From Candidatus Gastranaerophilales bacterium (GTDB lineage: Bacteria > Cyanobacteriota > Vampirovibrionia > Gastranaerophilales > Gastranaerophilaceae), in contig CALUYS010000016.1 of assembly GCA_944325065.1 (NCBI GenBank), positions 1 through 38,557 of the forward strand: a DNA stretch of 38,557 nt. Reading direction: 5' to 3'. A model generated the notes under the pieces. The model was not told the origin of the DNA. It saw only the letters and a list, made by a program, of their open reading frames with translations, and ran no database searches. The translations under genes were made by a program, and so were the position numbers. Below, piece by piece: positions 23,014-31,485 of the stretch (position 1 is its first letter; each line of letters starts with the position of its first letter).

Positions 23014-24112
23014 CTATAAATATTTAAAAGTTTTTTATAATTATATTTTAGTTGGTACTCTTGCAAAAACCCCTAATAGAGTTGTAGCTTTTGAATATGA
23101 TTCAGATTGGTTGAATAAAGGGTTTAGCATTTCACCTTTTAGTTTACCGCTCATCAAGAAAGTTTTTATTCCAAAATATGATCCATTTGGTGGTTTATTT
23201 GGAGTTTTTAACGACAGTTTGCCTGATGGTTGGGGACGATTGTTAGTTGACAGATTGTTTTTGAAAAATAAAATTAACCCTGCTCAAATAGATAACCTCA
23301 ATAGACTTGCTGTTGTACAAGAAAGTGGTATGGGGGCTTTAACTTATAAACCAAAACATAGATTTGAATCAGAAAATAACATTTCTGATCATGATATTCT
23401 TGCTCAAGAGTGTTCAAAGATATTAGAAACGCAAAATTCAGAAAATTTGGATGAACTTTTTTTCTTAGGTGGCTCATCGGGTGGTGCAAGACCAAAAATT
23501 TTGACATCTATTGATAATGAGGATTGGATTATTAAATTTCCGTCATCACCTGATCCTAAAAATATAGGAGAAAAAGAATATCAATATTCCTTATGTGCAA
23601 AATATTGCGGAATAAATATGACTGAGACAAGACTTTTTCCATCTAAAATTTGTTCAGGATATTTTGGAATAAAAAGGTTTGACCGTAAAAATGGTAAAAA
23701 AGTTTATATGGTATCAGTTAGTGGACTGTTAGAGACGAGTCACAGGCTTCCTAATCTTGATTATAACACATTGATGAAATTAACACTTGAACTAACAAGA
23801 AATTATCAGGATATTGAACAATTATTCAGACTAATGTGCTTTAATGTGTTTGCAAACAATCGAGATGACCATTCAAAGAATTTTTCTTTCCTTTATGATG
23901 ATACAAAAAACGAATGGCACTTATCTCCAGCCTATGATTTGACTTACAGTTTTTCATTTAATGGAGAACACGCAACCACAATTAATGGCGAGGGTAAAAA
24001 TCCGACCATAGATGATATCCTAGCAGTGGCAAAAAATATAGGACTCAAGGAAAAATTTGCAAAAGATATTGCATTAGATATTCAAGAAAAATGCTCAAAA
24101 CTATTTAATTAA
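23006..24112 (+). CDS. hipA: HipA-like Ser/Thr kinase toxin
   Basis: 368 residues, shorter than Escherichia coli HipA (440). HipA kinases phosphorylate aminoacyl-tRNA synthetases or related targets and cause dormancy. Seen: N-terminal subdomain (about 5-110, with GVFNDSLPDGWGR), the Gly/Ser-rich loop LGGSSGGARPK (154-164), in which a serine is autophosphorylated in HipA, lysine in WIIKFPS (about 177), the catalytic NNRDDHSKN (284-292; D287 as base), and the metal-binding AYDL (D311). All motifs are intact, so the module looks active, in contrast to the broken genes on both sides. Confidence 0.9.
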   Translation: MDNYKYLKVFYNYILVGTLAKTPNRVVAFEYDSDWLNKGFSISPFSLPLIKKVFIPKYDPFGGLFGVFNDSLPDGWGRLLVDRLFLKNKINPAQIDNLNRLAVVQESGMGALTYKPKHRFESENNISDHDILAQECSKILETQNSENLDELFFLGGSSGGARPKILTSIDNEDWIIKFPSSPDPKNIGEKEYQYSLCAKYCGINMTETRLFPSKICSGYFGIKRFDRKNGKKVYMVSVSGLLETSHRLPNLDYNTLMKLTLELTRNYQDIEQLFRLMCFNVFANNRDDHSKNFSFLYDDTKNEWHLSPAYDLTYSFSFNGEHATTINGEGKNPTIDDILAVAKNIGLKEKFAKDIALDIQEKCSKLFN

Positions 24113-24196
24113 TCTTATCTTTTTGTTTTTTTTAATCTTTAAATAGAAGTTTATTTATATTAATCTTTAATACCTCATATATCGTATAATTTTTCT

Positions 24197-24606
24197 CTAA
24201 AGACTTTTTTCTGCCAACATAAAATTTATAAGACGATTTTTTGAATATGAATAAATTTCACTAGCATTGAGAATCATCTTTTTGGTTTCATAATTAGTAG
24301 AATTATACCAAAGATTTTCATCAATCAAAAAATAAAAACATCTTATTTTACCATCATCATATATATTTTTTATATCTTTTATTAGTTTTGTAGTTTGTAT
24401 TGTTATAATATAGTCATTTACACTCTGTTTTACTTCTTTACTATATTTTAAAAAATAGTTCCATTATTATTTTCATATACAACTTGAGATTCTTCTAGTA
24501 ATATTAAACAATACATGTCAATACAATAAAAAATATTACTAACCCAAATACTAATTGCTTTGTAGAAACTATAGTATATTTTAACAAGGTATTCTTTTTT
24601 CTATTT
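24197..24606 (-). pseudogene. Frameshifted gene of unknown function
   Basis: On the minus strand, KKEYLVKIYYSFYKAISIWV and LEESQVVYENNNGTIF run to a stop, while the next frame continues FLKYSKEVKQSVNDYIITIQ, CFYFLIDENLWYNS and ends NFMLAEKSL at 24197. The break is in a T run (ACTATTTTTTAAAA). No start codon is left at the 5' end. The encoded protein was at least 130 residues; I do not recognise it. Confidence 0.5.
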
Positions 24607-24638
24607 ATTCACTTATTTTATCAGACATATTATATGTC

Positions 24639-24831
24639 CTAATATAAATTTATATTTAATGCACGAGATAACTTAAAAATTACAGTTAAAGTTACATCTC
24701 GTTTACCATTTTCAATCATTCCAATATGAGACCTTGAGATGGAGGATAAAAAAAATAGCTCTTCCTGAGACAATCTTTTTTCGGAATAACTTCAACTTTC
24801 TTCTAATTTCTTTTTGAAAAGTCTTGCACAT
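24639..24831 (-). pseudogene. Frameshifted XRE-family regulator
   Basis: ATG 24831 begins MCKTFQKEIRRKLKLFRKK. After an A6 run the frame changes and continues RLSQEELFFLSSISRSHIG, then MIENGKRDVTLTVIFKLS to a stop at 24639. Together these form a normal Cro/C1 helix-turn-helix (LSQEEL, SRSHIGMIENGKR). One base has been gained or lost, so the gene is dead unless frameshifting occurs. Confidence 0.65.
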
Positions 24832-24909
24832 AATTTTATTTTTTTATATACTACTAAGAGCGTTTGCCACTATTAGAGTCAAAAAACGTTAAAATAATTA
24901 TATATTCAG

Positions 24910-25100
24910 ATGAATGATGATTTAAAAATTTTTTTATAGTTGGCAAAGAAATTAACAATAATTTTAACTATCTTTTTGGAAAACTTGATAAAAATATAAA
25001 CAAAAAAATCCTGATAATTTATAACTATTTAAAAGCGATAAATGACCTTTCACTTGATTTAAAAAGTGATATAAATGAATCTTATAAACCTCAAGATTAA
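24910..25100 (+). pseudogene. Broken small gene of unknown function
   Basis: ATG 24910 reads MNDDLKIFL then stop. Removing or adding one base in the T7 run joins IVGKEINNNFNYLFGKLD and LKAINDLSLDLKSDINESY, ending at 25100. About 60 residues, mostly helical in appearance. No family recognised. Confidence 0.4.
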
Positions 25101-25144
25101 TATAAACTATAACAAATTCGACCATTGGGTGGATGTTTGAAATC

Positions 25145-25159
25145 ATACAAATGTTGTAT
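25145..25159. promoter_or_regulatory. Perfect dyad upstream of the flagellar operon
   Basis: ATACAA, 3 bases, TTGTAT. It lies 45 bp before the first flagellar-locus start, close to a TATAAA at 25168-25173. No sigma-28 consensus (TAAA...GCCGATAA) is seen, so this may be a class I/II-type promoter controlled by a dyad-binding factor. Confidence 0.35.
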
Positions 25160-25203
25160 TTTAATAGTATAAATTAAAGTGAGGGGTAGGTAGGTAAAAG
25201 GTT

Positions 25204-25887
25204 TTGAGTATAAACGGATTGGATACAATATTAAATAGAATGCAAGATATTGAACGTCAGTTTGATGTGTTAAGTAGTGCTTTTAATAATATAGTAGGTG
25301 AAAACGATGCGTTTAATGTTTCTAATGTGCGAGAAGTTGAAAATAAACAGGATTTTCAACAAATATTGAATGCAAAAGAACTTATCGAGGAAGCTCAAAA
25401 TAGTAGTTTAAACAATGATGAGAGTTATATAAACCTAAACGGATATAGTGGGATAACAAACAATAATCGTTCAAATACCCTCACAAGCAAAACTCGGATT
25501 AACGAGTTAATTGATGAATATTCGCAAAAATATGGTCTTGATAGTGATTTTGTAAAAGCAGTAGTTAAACAAGAATCAGGATTTAACGAAAAAGCAACAT
25601 CAAAATGTGGTGCAATGGGTTTGATGCAGCTTATGCCTGGAACCGCAAAGGCATTAAATGTAGCTGACCCTTATAATGCACGTGATAATATTGAAGGTGG
25701 TGTTAAATATTTAAAAGGACTAATGGATAGGTTTGATGGCGATATGAAATTGGCACTTGCAGCATATAATGCAGGACCGAATGCAGTTAAGAAGTATAAT
25801 GGTATCCCACCATATAATGAAACACAAAACTATGTAAAAAACATAATGTCAATGTATCAAAGGATTCAGTCGGGAGGTGAATTATGA
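25204..25887 (+). CDS. Lytic transglycosylase (SLT domain), first gene of the flagellar operon
   Basis: 227 residues starting at TTG 25204, after AGGGG and AAAAGG purine blocks. The N-terminal part (about 1-95) is helical and Asn-rich, without a signal peptide. The C-terminal SLT domain (about 98-220) has the catalytic Glu in VKQESGF (E124), GLMQLMP (139-145) and AYNAGP (187-192). It cleaves glycan strands with anhydro-sugar formation. The ATGA overlap with flgF and the absence of a muramidase domain in FlgJ suggest that it opens the wall for the flagellar rod. Export without a signal peptide could go through the flagellar secretion system. Confidence 0.88.
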   Translation: MSINGLDTILNRMQDIERQFDVLSSAFNNIVGENDAFNVSNVREVENKQDFQQILNAKELIEEAQNSSLNNDESYINLNGYSGITNNNRSNTLTSKTRINELIDEYSQKYGLDSDFVKAVVKQESGFNEKATSKCGAMGLMQLMPGTAKALNVADPYNARDNIEGGVKYLKGLMDRFDGDMKLALAAYNAGPNAVKKYNGIPPYNETQNYVKNIMSMYQRIQSGGEL

Positions 25888-26699
25888 TATCAAAAGGCAT
25901 GGAAATAGCGTCAAAGGGTATGAATGCGTTAATTGATTTTAACGATACTATTGCAAATAATATAGCAAATGTTAACACTTCAGGATTTAAACGAGCAGGG
26001 TTAACGTTTAAGAATATATATGATAGTGCAGTTGAGAAGGTTAATTTAACAAAAAACCCTAAATATGCAGAACATAAACATTTAGGTTATATTTCCATGG
26101 GGTCAAAGGTAAACACGCTTACAAATGAGTTCTCACAAGGTGCATTGAATAGAACTGGCAATCCTCTTGATATAGCTATTGAGGGTGATGGTTTTTTTAA
26201 AACTATGAGTCCTGATGGTAAAATCACTTATACTAGAAATGGAGCATTCAATATTAATAATAAAGATATGCTTGTTGATGAAGAGGGTAATTATGTATTG
26301 GATGTTTTAAATAAACCTATAAAAATAGATTTGAAACAAGGAAATTTGCGGACTCGTGGTGATATCATTATTGGTGAAGATGGGCAGATTGAATTGAATA
26401 TGGATAATACAAGGTTGCAACTTCAAAAGCTAGCGATTGTAGATTTTCAAAATAAAGAAGATTTAAAATCTGTTGGGCATTCACGTTATGTGCCAAGTGA
26501 TATTGGGGTTAATCCTGAGTTAAAATCAGAAAAATTTACGATTCAACAAGGAGCAATTGAAACATCAAACAGTAATATTATTCGTGAAATGGTTAATATG
26601 ATAAATGTTTCACGCAATTATGAAAGTTTATCCAAATTTATGAAAACGGAATCTGATAATTTAAGTCGTGTTATAAATTTGGCACGGGTTAATTTGTAA
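25884..26699 (+). CDS. flgF: Flagellar proximal rod protein FlgF-like
   Basis: 271 residues of the FlgE/F/G basal-body rod family. Seen: N-terminal NNIANVNTSGFKR heptad region, GDGFFKT in the middle, and a C-terminal helix ending NVSRNYESLSKFMKTESDNL. It is exported through the flagellar type III apparatus and joins the axial rod. FlgF rather than FlgG because it precedes a clearer FlgG and shows more divergence; a duplicated flgG is the alternative. Start overlaps the transglycosylase stop (ATGA). Confidence 0.88.
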   Translation: MISKGMEIASKGMNALIDFNDTIANNIANVNTSGFKRAGLTFKNIYDSAVEKVNLTKNPKYAEHKHLGYISMGSKVNTLTNEFSQGALNRTGNPLDIAIEGDGFFKTMSPDGKITYTRNGAFNINNKDMLVDEEGNYVLDVLNKPIKIDLKQGNLRTRGDIIIGEDGQIELNMDNTRLQLQKLAIVDFQNKEDLKSVGHSRYVPSDIGVNPELKSEKFTIQQGAIETSNSNIIREMVNMINVSRNYESLSKFMKTESDNLSRVINLARVNL

Positions 26700-26869
26700 A
26701 AAAGTAATTTAAAAAAGGGGAAAGAATGCAAGGAGGTAAAAGAATTTCAAATGGAAACACCAAATACTTCGTGTCATCCTGAAAAAGTAAAAAAGAAAGA
26801 AAACAAAGGAATAATAAAAGTAAATAACAAATGCGAATTAAAACTATAAATAATATAAATATATTTAAA

Positions 26870-27161
26870 GCCCTTCGGGCGGAGTTACTTTTTGTGGACA
26901 AAGTAACCAAAACCGCAACCCGATTTGTCCCTCACATTCTCACTAAACTCAACTCGAGCCTGAGTAAATCGCATTGGTCGATGTCTAATGCTCAAACAAA
27001 CTTGGCTTTGACGTTGTCGCATTAGCGGATTTCCGGACGGGCGAAGTCCCGGTGAGCGAGTAACCGAAGCCGACAGCCCGAAGGGCAACAGGCGAAGTTT
27101 TTCGAGCTTGAAGGAAACCCAAGACAGTGATAATTGTTCGTGGCTGCGTATGGGTTGCAAT
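26870..27161 (-). repeat. Dispersed intergenic repeat, copy A (inverted relative to copy B)
   Basis: Right end (minus strand) ATTGCAACCCATACGCAGCC; left end two hairpins, GCCC TTC GGGC (26870-26880) and GTTACTTT / AAAGTAAC (26884-26907). Both ends and the segment TAGTGAGAATGTGAG recur in copy B at 29711-29892 in the opposite orientation. The middle is about 110 bp longer here and much more GC-rich than the surroundings. Confidence 0.8.
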
Positions 27162-27252
27162 TATTGAATTTATCACAAAATATTAATAAAGGAAGGGAAA
27201 GAAAAATTGATAAAAAGGAAAAATAACAAAGAATTGAACTATTCCATAGGGT

Positions 27253-27277
27253 TGCAAGGGGGCGAAGCCCCCTTGCA
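27253..27277. repeat. Perfect 11-bp GC-rich stem-loop
   Basis: TGCAAGGGGGC, loop GAA, GCCCCCTTGCA. The GCGAAGC tip is a known exceptionally stable mini-hairpin. No T run follows on either side, so it is not a classic terminator. It may protect or separate parts of the flagellar mRNA. Confidence 0.85.
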
Positions 27278-27434
27278 CTAACCAAGGTTGGAGAAATAAA
27301 TGGTTGTTGGGAAAAAGCAAAAACTACACCTAGTTTCGCCCCAACCAACGTGAAATTAATAACAAACTGATAAGATGTTCACATAAATTCACCATGATGA
27401 AAGAAAAAATAAAATGAAAGGTTCAAAATAAAAA

Positions 27435-28220
27435 ATGTTAAGGTCACTAACAACAGCAGCAACAGGTATGATAGCACAGCAAAACAATTTGGATATTGTT
27501 GCAAATAACGTAGCGAATGTAAATACAACGGGTTTCAAAAAAGTTCGTGCGGAGTTTCAGGATTTGTTATCAACAGCACAAAAAACTCCTGGAGCAATGC
27601 TTACACAGGGTACTTATCAACCTGTTGGCGTCGAAATAGGTTTGGGAGTGAAAACAGCTGCCACAACAAGAATATTTACCCCAGGAGTTATTCAAAGTAC
27701 AGGGAATCAAACTGATGTGGCTATTGAAGGTGAGGGTTTTTTTCAAATAGTGAGAACAGATGGCACAATTGCATATACACGTGATGGTTCATTTAAGATA
27801 GATGCTCAAGGCCAGTTTTGTACAGCAGACGGACTTCTTATACAACCACAAATAACAATCCCTCAAAATTATAATGAAATAACTATAACGCCAGATGGTA
27901 ATGTATGTGTAAAACAAGGAAACGAAAATGAACAAACAATAGTTGGTCAAATACAGCTTGTTAAGTTTCAAAATCCTTCAGGGCTTTTGTCAATAGGTCA
28001 TAACCTTTTTGTTGAAACCCCTGCATCAGGAACTCCAATTGCTGGAACTCCTGGGGAAGATGGGTTAGGTTCTTTGCAGCAAACTTATTTGGAAGGTTCA
28101 AATGTGCAAATTGTTGAAGAACTAATCAATTTGATTAAGGCTGAACGTGCTTTTGAGTCAAATTCTAAGGTCATTACAGCTTCAAGTGATATACTTCAAC
28201 AAACTAATCAAATTGTTTAA
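27435..28220 (+). CDS. flgG: Flagellar distal rod protein FlgG
   Basis: 261 residues, exactly the usual length. Seen: MLRSLTTAATGMIAQQNNLD start, VANNVANVNTTGFKK, GEGFFQI, and the C-terminal YLEGSNVQIVEELINLIKAERAFESNSK, all diagnostic for FlgG. It builds the distal rod that crosses the periplasm. AAAGG lies about 13 bases before the ATG. It is followed after 28 bp by flgA. Confidence 0.95.
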   Translation: MLRSLTTAATGMIAQQNNLDIVANNVANVNTTGFKKVRAEFQDLLSTAQKTPGAMLTQGTYQPVGVEIGLGVKTAATTRIFTPGVIQSTGNQTDVAIEGEGFFQIVRTDGTIAYTRDGSFKIDAQGQFCTADGLLIQPQITIPQNYNEITITPDGNVCVKQGNENEQTIVGQIQLVKFQNPSGLLSIGHNLFVETPASGTPIAGTPGEDGLGSLQQTYLEGSNVQIVEELINLIKAERAFESNSKVITASSDILQQTNQIV

Positions 28221-28248
28221 TTTAAATTAAATATTTAGGATAAGATTT

Positions 28249-28986
28249 ATGGGGAAAGGGTTTATAAAAAAGTTAAATATACTAAATCTAATATTTTTAA
28301 TGATGTTAAGTTTTGCTTTGTCTTCAAATATCTTATTTGCAAACACATTAACCGTTGATGATATTGAAAAACAAATTATAATGACTGTTACAAACGAACT
28401 AAAATTAAAAGGTTATGAAGATGTAAATGTAAGTGTGTTAAATATGCCAATATTGTCATTATATAGTAAAAATGGTGTATATAAAGTAGTTGTATCAAAA
28501 GGTAATAACGGTTTAAATCAAAGAGAATTTAGGCAGGTTAGGATATTAAAAAACGGAATGCCTGTTAAAACTTTTGGTGTACCACTTGAGATTAAAGCTT
28601 ATAAATATGTGCTTTGTGCGAATGATACAATAACAAAAGAAAGCCCTATAAGTTATAATAATGTATATGTAAAACGTGTAAATGTAAGCAAATTTCAAGA
28701 TAATGTGCTTGATAAAAAGAGTTTAAACGGTGAAATAATAGCGAATAAAATGTTTCGACGAGATGAAATTATTGATAAACGTTTTGTAAAGTATAAGCCC
28801 GATATTTCAAAAAATGATAAAATAGAAGTAATTTTCAAAAATTCAAACGGACTATTTATATCTGTTGATGCAATAGCTTTAACGAACGGAAATATAGGTG
28901 ATTTAGTTAATGTAAAAAATAGCGTATATAATAAAATTTATACAGGAAAAGTGGTAAGTAAAAATAGAGTACAAATTGAGATTTAG
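28249..28986 (+). CDS. flgA: Flagellar P-ring assembly chaperone FlgA
   Basis: 245 residues. A signal peptide (1-31, cleavage near LFA) leads to the periplasm. The C-terminal half (about 115-245) has the SAF/FlgA pattern: KRDEIIDKRFVK, then VDAIALTNGNIGDLVNVKNS and KIYTGKVVSKNRVQI. It helps FlgI polymerise into the P ring. It lies between flgG and flgH, close to its client flgI. The flgH start lies 5 bp after its stop. Confidence 0.9.
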   Translation: MGKGFIKKLNILNLIFLMMLSFALSSNILFANTLTVDDIEKQIIMTVTNELKLKGYEDVNVSVLNMPILSLYSKNGVYKVVVSKGNNGLNQREFRQVRILKNGMPVKTFGVPLEIKAYKYVLCANDTITKESPISYNNVYVKRVNVSKFQDNVLDKKSLNGEIIANKMFRRDEIIDKRFVKYKPDISKNDKIEVIFKNSNGLFISVDAIALTNGNIGDLVNVKNSVYNKIYTGKVVSKNRVQIEI

Positions 28987-28990
28987 TGAG

Positions 28991-29635
28991 ATGAAAAGAA
29001 TAAATAGAAAACAAAACTTTATATCAGGAATAATTTTAACAATTTTAGTGATAAATATAGGAATAATGGCAAAAAGTGAGTCTTTATATTATATGCAAGC
29101 GAGTCAAACAGGAGGATATTCTGAGCCAAAATCTTTATATGGTTCAGTTCGTGCAAGATCTTTGGGTGACTTGCTTACAATTGCTTTAGATGAAAGTGTT
29201 ACATCAAATGATAGTTTACAATTTTCATCATCTCGTGATTCAACTACTGTAGATAATTTTACAAATTTAATAAATCGACTTTTGCCTGGTAAGATATTTA
29301 ATAATAATATAAACAATTATGGTGGGTCAAATGAAGTTTCAAGTAATACTTCTACATCGAGGGCTCTAAACTTTAAGAATAATGTAGCTGTTCAGGTTGT
29401 TCAAGTTATGCCAAATGGCAATCTTGTTGTGCAGGGTAAAAAAACAATAATGAGTGCAAACGAGCGTATGGATTTGCTTGTAAGTGGGATAGTTGATCCG
29501 CGTTGGATAAGCAATGCTGGTGTTGTGAGTTCAAAAAATGTAGCTAATTTGCAATTTGCAATGTCATCACAGGGTTCAACTTCTCGTGGTGGCAACGAGG
29601 GTATAATAAACCGTGCAATACGTTATTTGTTCTAA
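28991..29635 (+). CDS. flgH: Flagellar L-ring protein FlgH, without a lipobox cysteine
   Basis: 214 residues from ATG 28991 (GTGAG just upstream); an in-frame start at 28976 lies inside flgA and is less likely. The body is typical FlgH: SLYGSVRARSLGDLLTIALDE, the NNVAVQVVQVMPNGNLVVQGKK barrel segment (two parts: NNVAVQVVQV, MPNGNLVVQGKK), and SGIVDPRWIS with a late N-terminal-to-C-terminal GIINRAIRYLF end. It forms the outer-membrane bushing. Classical FlgH is a lipoprotein. Here the signal sequence ILVINIGIMAKSES has no cysteine, so lipidation is not possible as read. Confidence 0.92.
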   Translation: MKRINRKQNFISGIILTILVINIGIMAKSESLYYMQASQTGGYSEPKSLYGSVRARSLGDLLTIALDESVTSNDSLQFSSSRDSTTVDNFTNLINRLLPGKIFNNNINNYGGSNEVSSNTSTSRALNFKNNVAVQVVQVMPNGNLVVQGKKTIMSANERMDLLVSGIVDPRWISNAGVVSSKNVANLQFAMSSQGSTSRGGNEGIINRAIRYLF

Positions 29636-29940
29636 GTCAGATTGTATAAAAAAAGAAAAAAGGAACGATGAAAATAAAAGGAGATATAAAAATTTCAAAT
29701 GAAAACAACAGATGCAACCCATATGCAGCCGCGAACAATTATCACTTGGCAAAACATTGTCAAAGGGTCGACTGTTTGAGTGCGAAGCACGAGTTTAGGC
29801 TGTTTGGGTTGAGCCTAGTGAGAATGTGAGCGGCAAATCGGGTTGTGGTTTTGTGCAACTTTTGACACCAAAAGTTGCCCCGTCCGGAGGACATTAAAAT
29901 TAAATATATTTTTTAACAAGCTTTGTAGGATAAAGATAGA
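29636..29940. other. Gap between flgH and flgI with repeat copy B
   Basis: No gene. Largely occupied by the dispersed repeat (29711-29892). Confidence 0.6.
29711..29892 (+). repeat. Dispersed intergenic repeat, copy B
   Basis: Begins GATGCAACCCATATGCAGCC and ends in two hairpins: GCAACTTTT / AAAAGTTGC (29855-29878) and GTCC GGA GGAC (29882-29892). Compared with copy A, the first stem changed from GTTACTTT / AAAGTAAC and the second from GCCC / GGGC, with both arms altered together. Similar GC-richer elements with such hairpins are scattered in many genomes, with unknown function. Confidence 0.8.
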
Positions 29941-31065
29941 ATGAAAACTAAAATACAAAAACTAATAAGTATAACATTAATAGCAATTAGTATACTATTA
30001 ATAAATCAAACTAATACACTTGTTGAAAGTGCGACAGTTCGTATAAAGGATGTTGCACACGTTCAGGGGGTGCGAGATAATCAATTAGTAGGTTATGGTG
30101 TAGTTGTAGGGCTTCAAGGAACAGGTGATAATTCTCGTTCAACTCAAATAACAAACCAGTTAATGTTGCAGAATTTAGGAACAGTAATTGAACAATCAAA
30201 TTATATTCAAAAAGGTTCTTCAGCAGCAGTAATGGTTACAGCAACAGTTGGTCCTTTTGCAAAAAACGGTGATAAAATTGACTTAACTGTTTCAACAATG
30301 GCGGATGCAAAAAGCTTGGAGGGAGGTGTTCTTGTAATGACTCAACTTCGTGCTCCGAATGGTGAAGTTATAGCAACAGGTCAAGGACCAGTTTCAGTAG
30401 GTGGTACATCTGCACAAGCAAACGGTACAAGCAAACGCACATCAATCACTACAACAGGTCGTGTGCCAAATGGTGGGATTGTTGAACGTGAAATATACAC
30501 TCAAATTGGTGATGACACAAGTGTCACTTTGACTTTAAATAAAACAGATTATACCTTAACTGCACGTATTGCTCAAACAGTTAGTGATCTTATTGCACCT
30601 GCAAGAGCAGTTGATGGGAGTAGTATAAAAATAACCGTACCTCCAAAGTTTCAAAATAATCGTGTCGGTTTTTTGTCAATTATTGAAAACTTGCGTGTTG
30701 ATCCATCAGTTGAACGTGCAAAAGTTGTTGTTAATGAACGTACTGGAACAATAGTTATTGGTAATGAGGTAAAATTAATGCCAGCTGCGGTTGCTCATGG
30801 TGGAATAACTGTTTCAATATCAACATTAAATGAAGTAATCCAGCCAAATCCCTTTACAATGGGTGGAAGTGCTGTTGGGGTCTCAAATTCTGAAATAGAT
30901 ATTGAAGAACAAGGTGGAAATCTTGTTGAAATAAAAGCAAATTCAACATTAAACGACCTTGTTAAAGCTTTAAATACAATTGGAGTAAAACCAATAGACT
31001 TGATATCAATACTCCAAGCGTTGAAAGAAGCAGGGTCATTAAAAGCAGATATTGAGATAATATAA
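29941..31065 (+). CDS. flgI: Flagellar P-ring protein FlgI
   Basis: 374 residues, usual length. Signal peptide (1-31, cleavage near VESA), then RIKDVAHVQGVRDNQLVGYG, GLQGTGDNS, SSAAVMVTATVGPFAKNGD and a conserved C-terminal LVKALNTIGVKPIDLISILQ. It polymerises around the rod in the periplasm. With FlgH it proves a two-membrane envelope. Separated from flgH by the repeat-bearing gap. Confidence 0.96.
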   Translation: MKTKIQKLISITLIAISILLINQTNTLVESATVRIKDVAHVQGVRDNQLVGYGVVVGLQGTGDNSRSTQITNQLMLQNLGTVIEQSNYIQKGSSAAVMVTATVGPFAKNGDKIDLTVSTMADAKSLEGGVLVMTQLRAPNGEVIATGQGPVSVGGTSAQANGTSKRTSITTTGRVPNGGIVEREIYTQIGDDTSVTLTLNKTDYTLTARIAQTVSDLIAPARAVDGSSIKITVPPKFQNNRVGFLSIIENLRVDPSVERAKVVVNERTGTIVIGNEVKLMPAAVAHGGITVSISTLNEVIQPNPFTMGGSAVGVSNSEIDIEEQGGNLVEIKANSTLNDLVKALNTIGVKPIDLISILQALKEAGSLKADIEII

Positions 31066-31105
31066 ATTTAACAATAAGTCCATATTGGCAATTAAAGGAA
31101 TAAAT

Positions 31106-31465
31106 ATGACCAATATTACAACACAAATATCGCTAACAAATCATTCCGTGAGCATGGAAAATGCTGCGGTTGATGAAATATCAAAACTCAAATCACAAAA
31201 AGAACAACTTAAAAAAGTAAGCCAAGAATTTGAAAGTTTATTTATTTCAAAAATGTTGGAAGTTTTAGATAAAACTGTTGAACGTGATGAAGGTTCTTTT
31301 GCTTTGGGTGGTGGTGATTATTTAAAGAATTTTAAATCATACTTCCACATGGAACTAGGTCGTGAAATGGCAGCAAATGACAGGACAAGTTTTGGATTTG
31401 CTAAACAAATTTATCAACAAATGGAAAAATATGTGCAAGATGATAAAAATGGAGAAGTTATTTAG
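31106..31465 (+). CDS. flgJ: FlgJ-type rod-binding protein, no muramidase domain
   Basis: 119 residues from ATG 31106 (AAAGGA 5 bases upstream); an in-frame TTG at 31085 is weaker. It contains the rod-binding domain only: VSQEFESLFISKMLEVLDKT and MELGREMAANDRTSFGFAKQIYQQM. In many bacteria a C-terminal glucosaminidase is fused here; it is missing, and the lytic transglycosylase at 25204 is the likely replacement. Lies 40 bp after flgI. Confidence 0.88.
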   Translation: MTNITTQISLTNHSVSMENAAVDEISKLKSQKEQLKKVSQEFESLFISKMLEVLDKTVERDEGSFALGGGDYLKNFKSYFHMELGREMAANDRTSFGFAKQIYQQMEKYVQDDKNGEVI

Positions 31466-31485
31466 AAATAATAGGGATAAAAAAT

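Larger units (their letters stand above)
24113..25203. other. 1.1-kb stretch of gene remnants before the flagellar locus
   Basis: No intact gene. At least three broken reading frames are listed separately. The rest is AT-rich DNA without recognisable structure, apart from a dyad at 25145-25159. Confidence 0.6.
26700..27434. other. 735-bp gap inside the flagellar operon, GC-richer repeat DNA
   Basis: No credible gene: the small frames here are in overlapping orientations and belong to the repeat. It contains repeat copy A (26870-27161) and a very stable hairpin (27253-27277). Transcription must pass through it, unless flgG has its own promoter. Confidence 0.6.

Noticed and set aside
26831-27348. 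Several overlapping frames of 60-108 codons on both strands in the flgF-flgG gap
   Set aside because: They overlap each other within repeat copy A and reflect its higher GC content, not genes.
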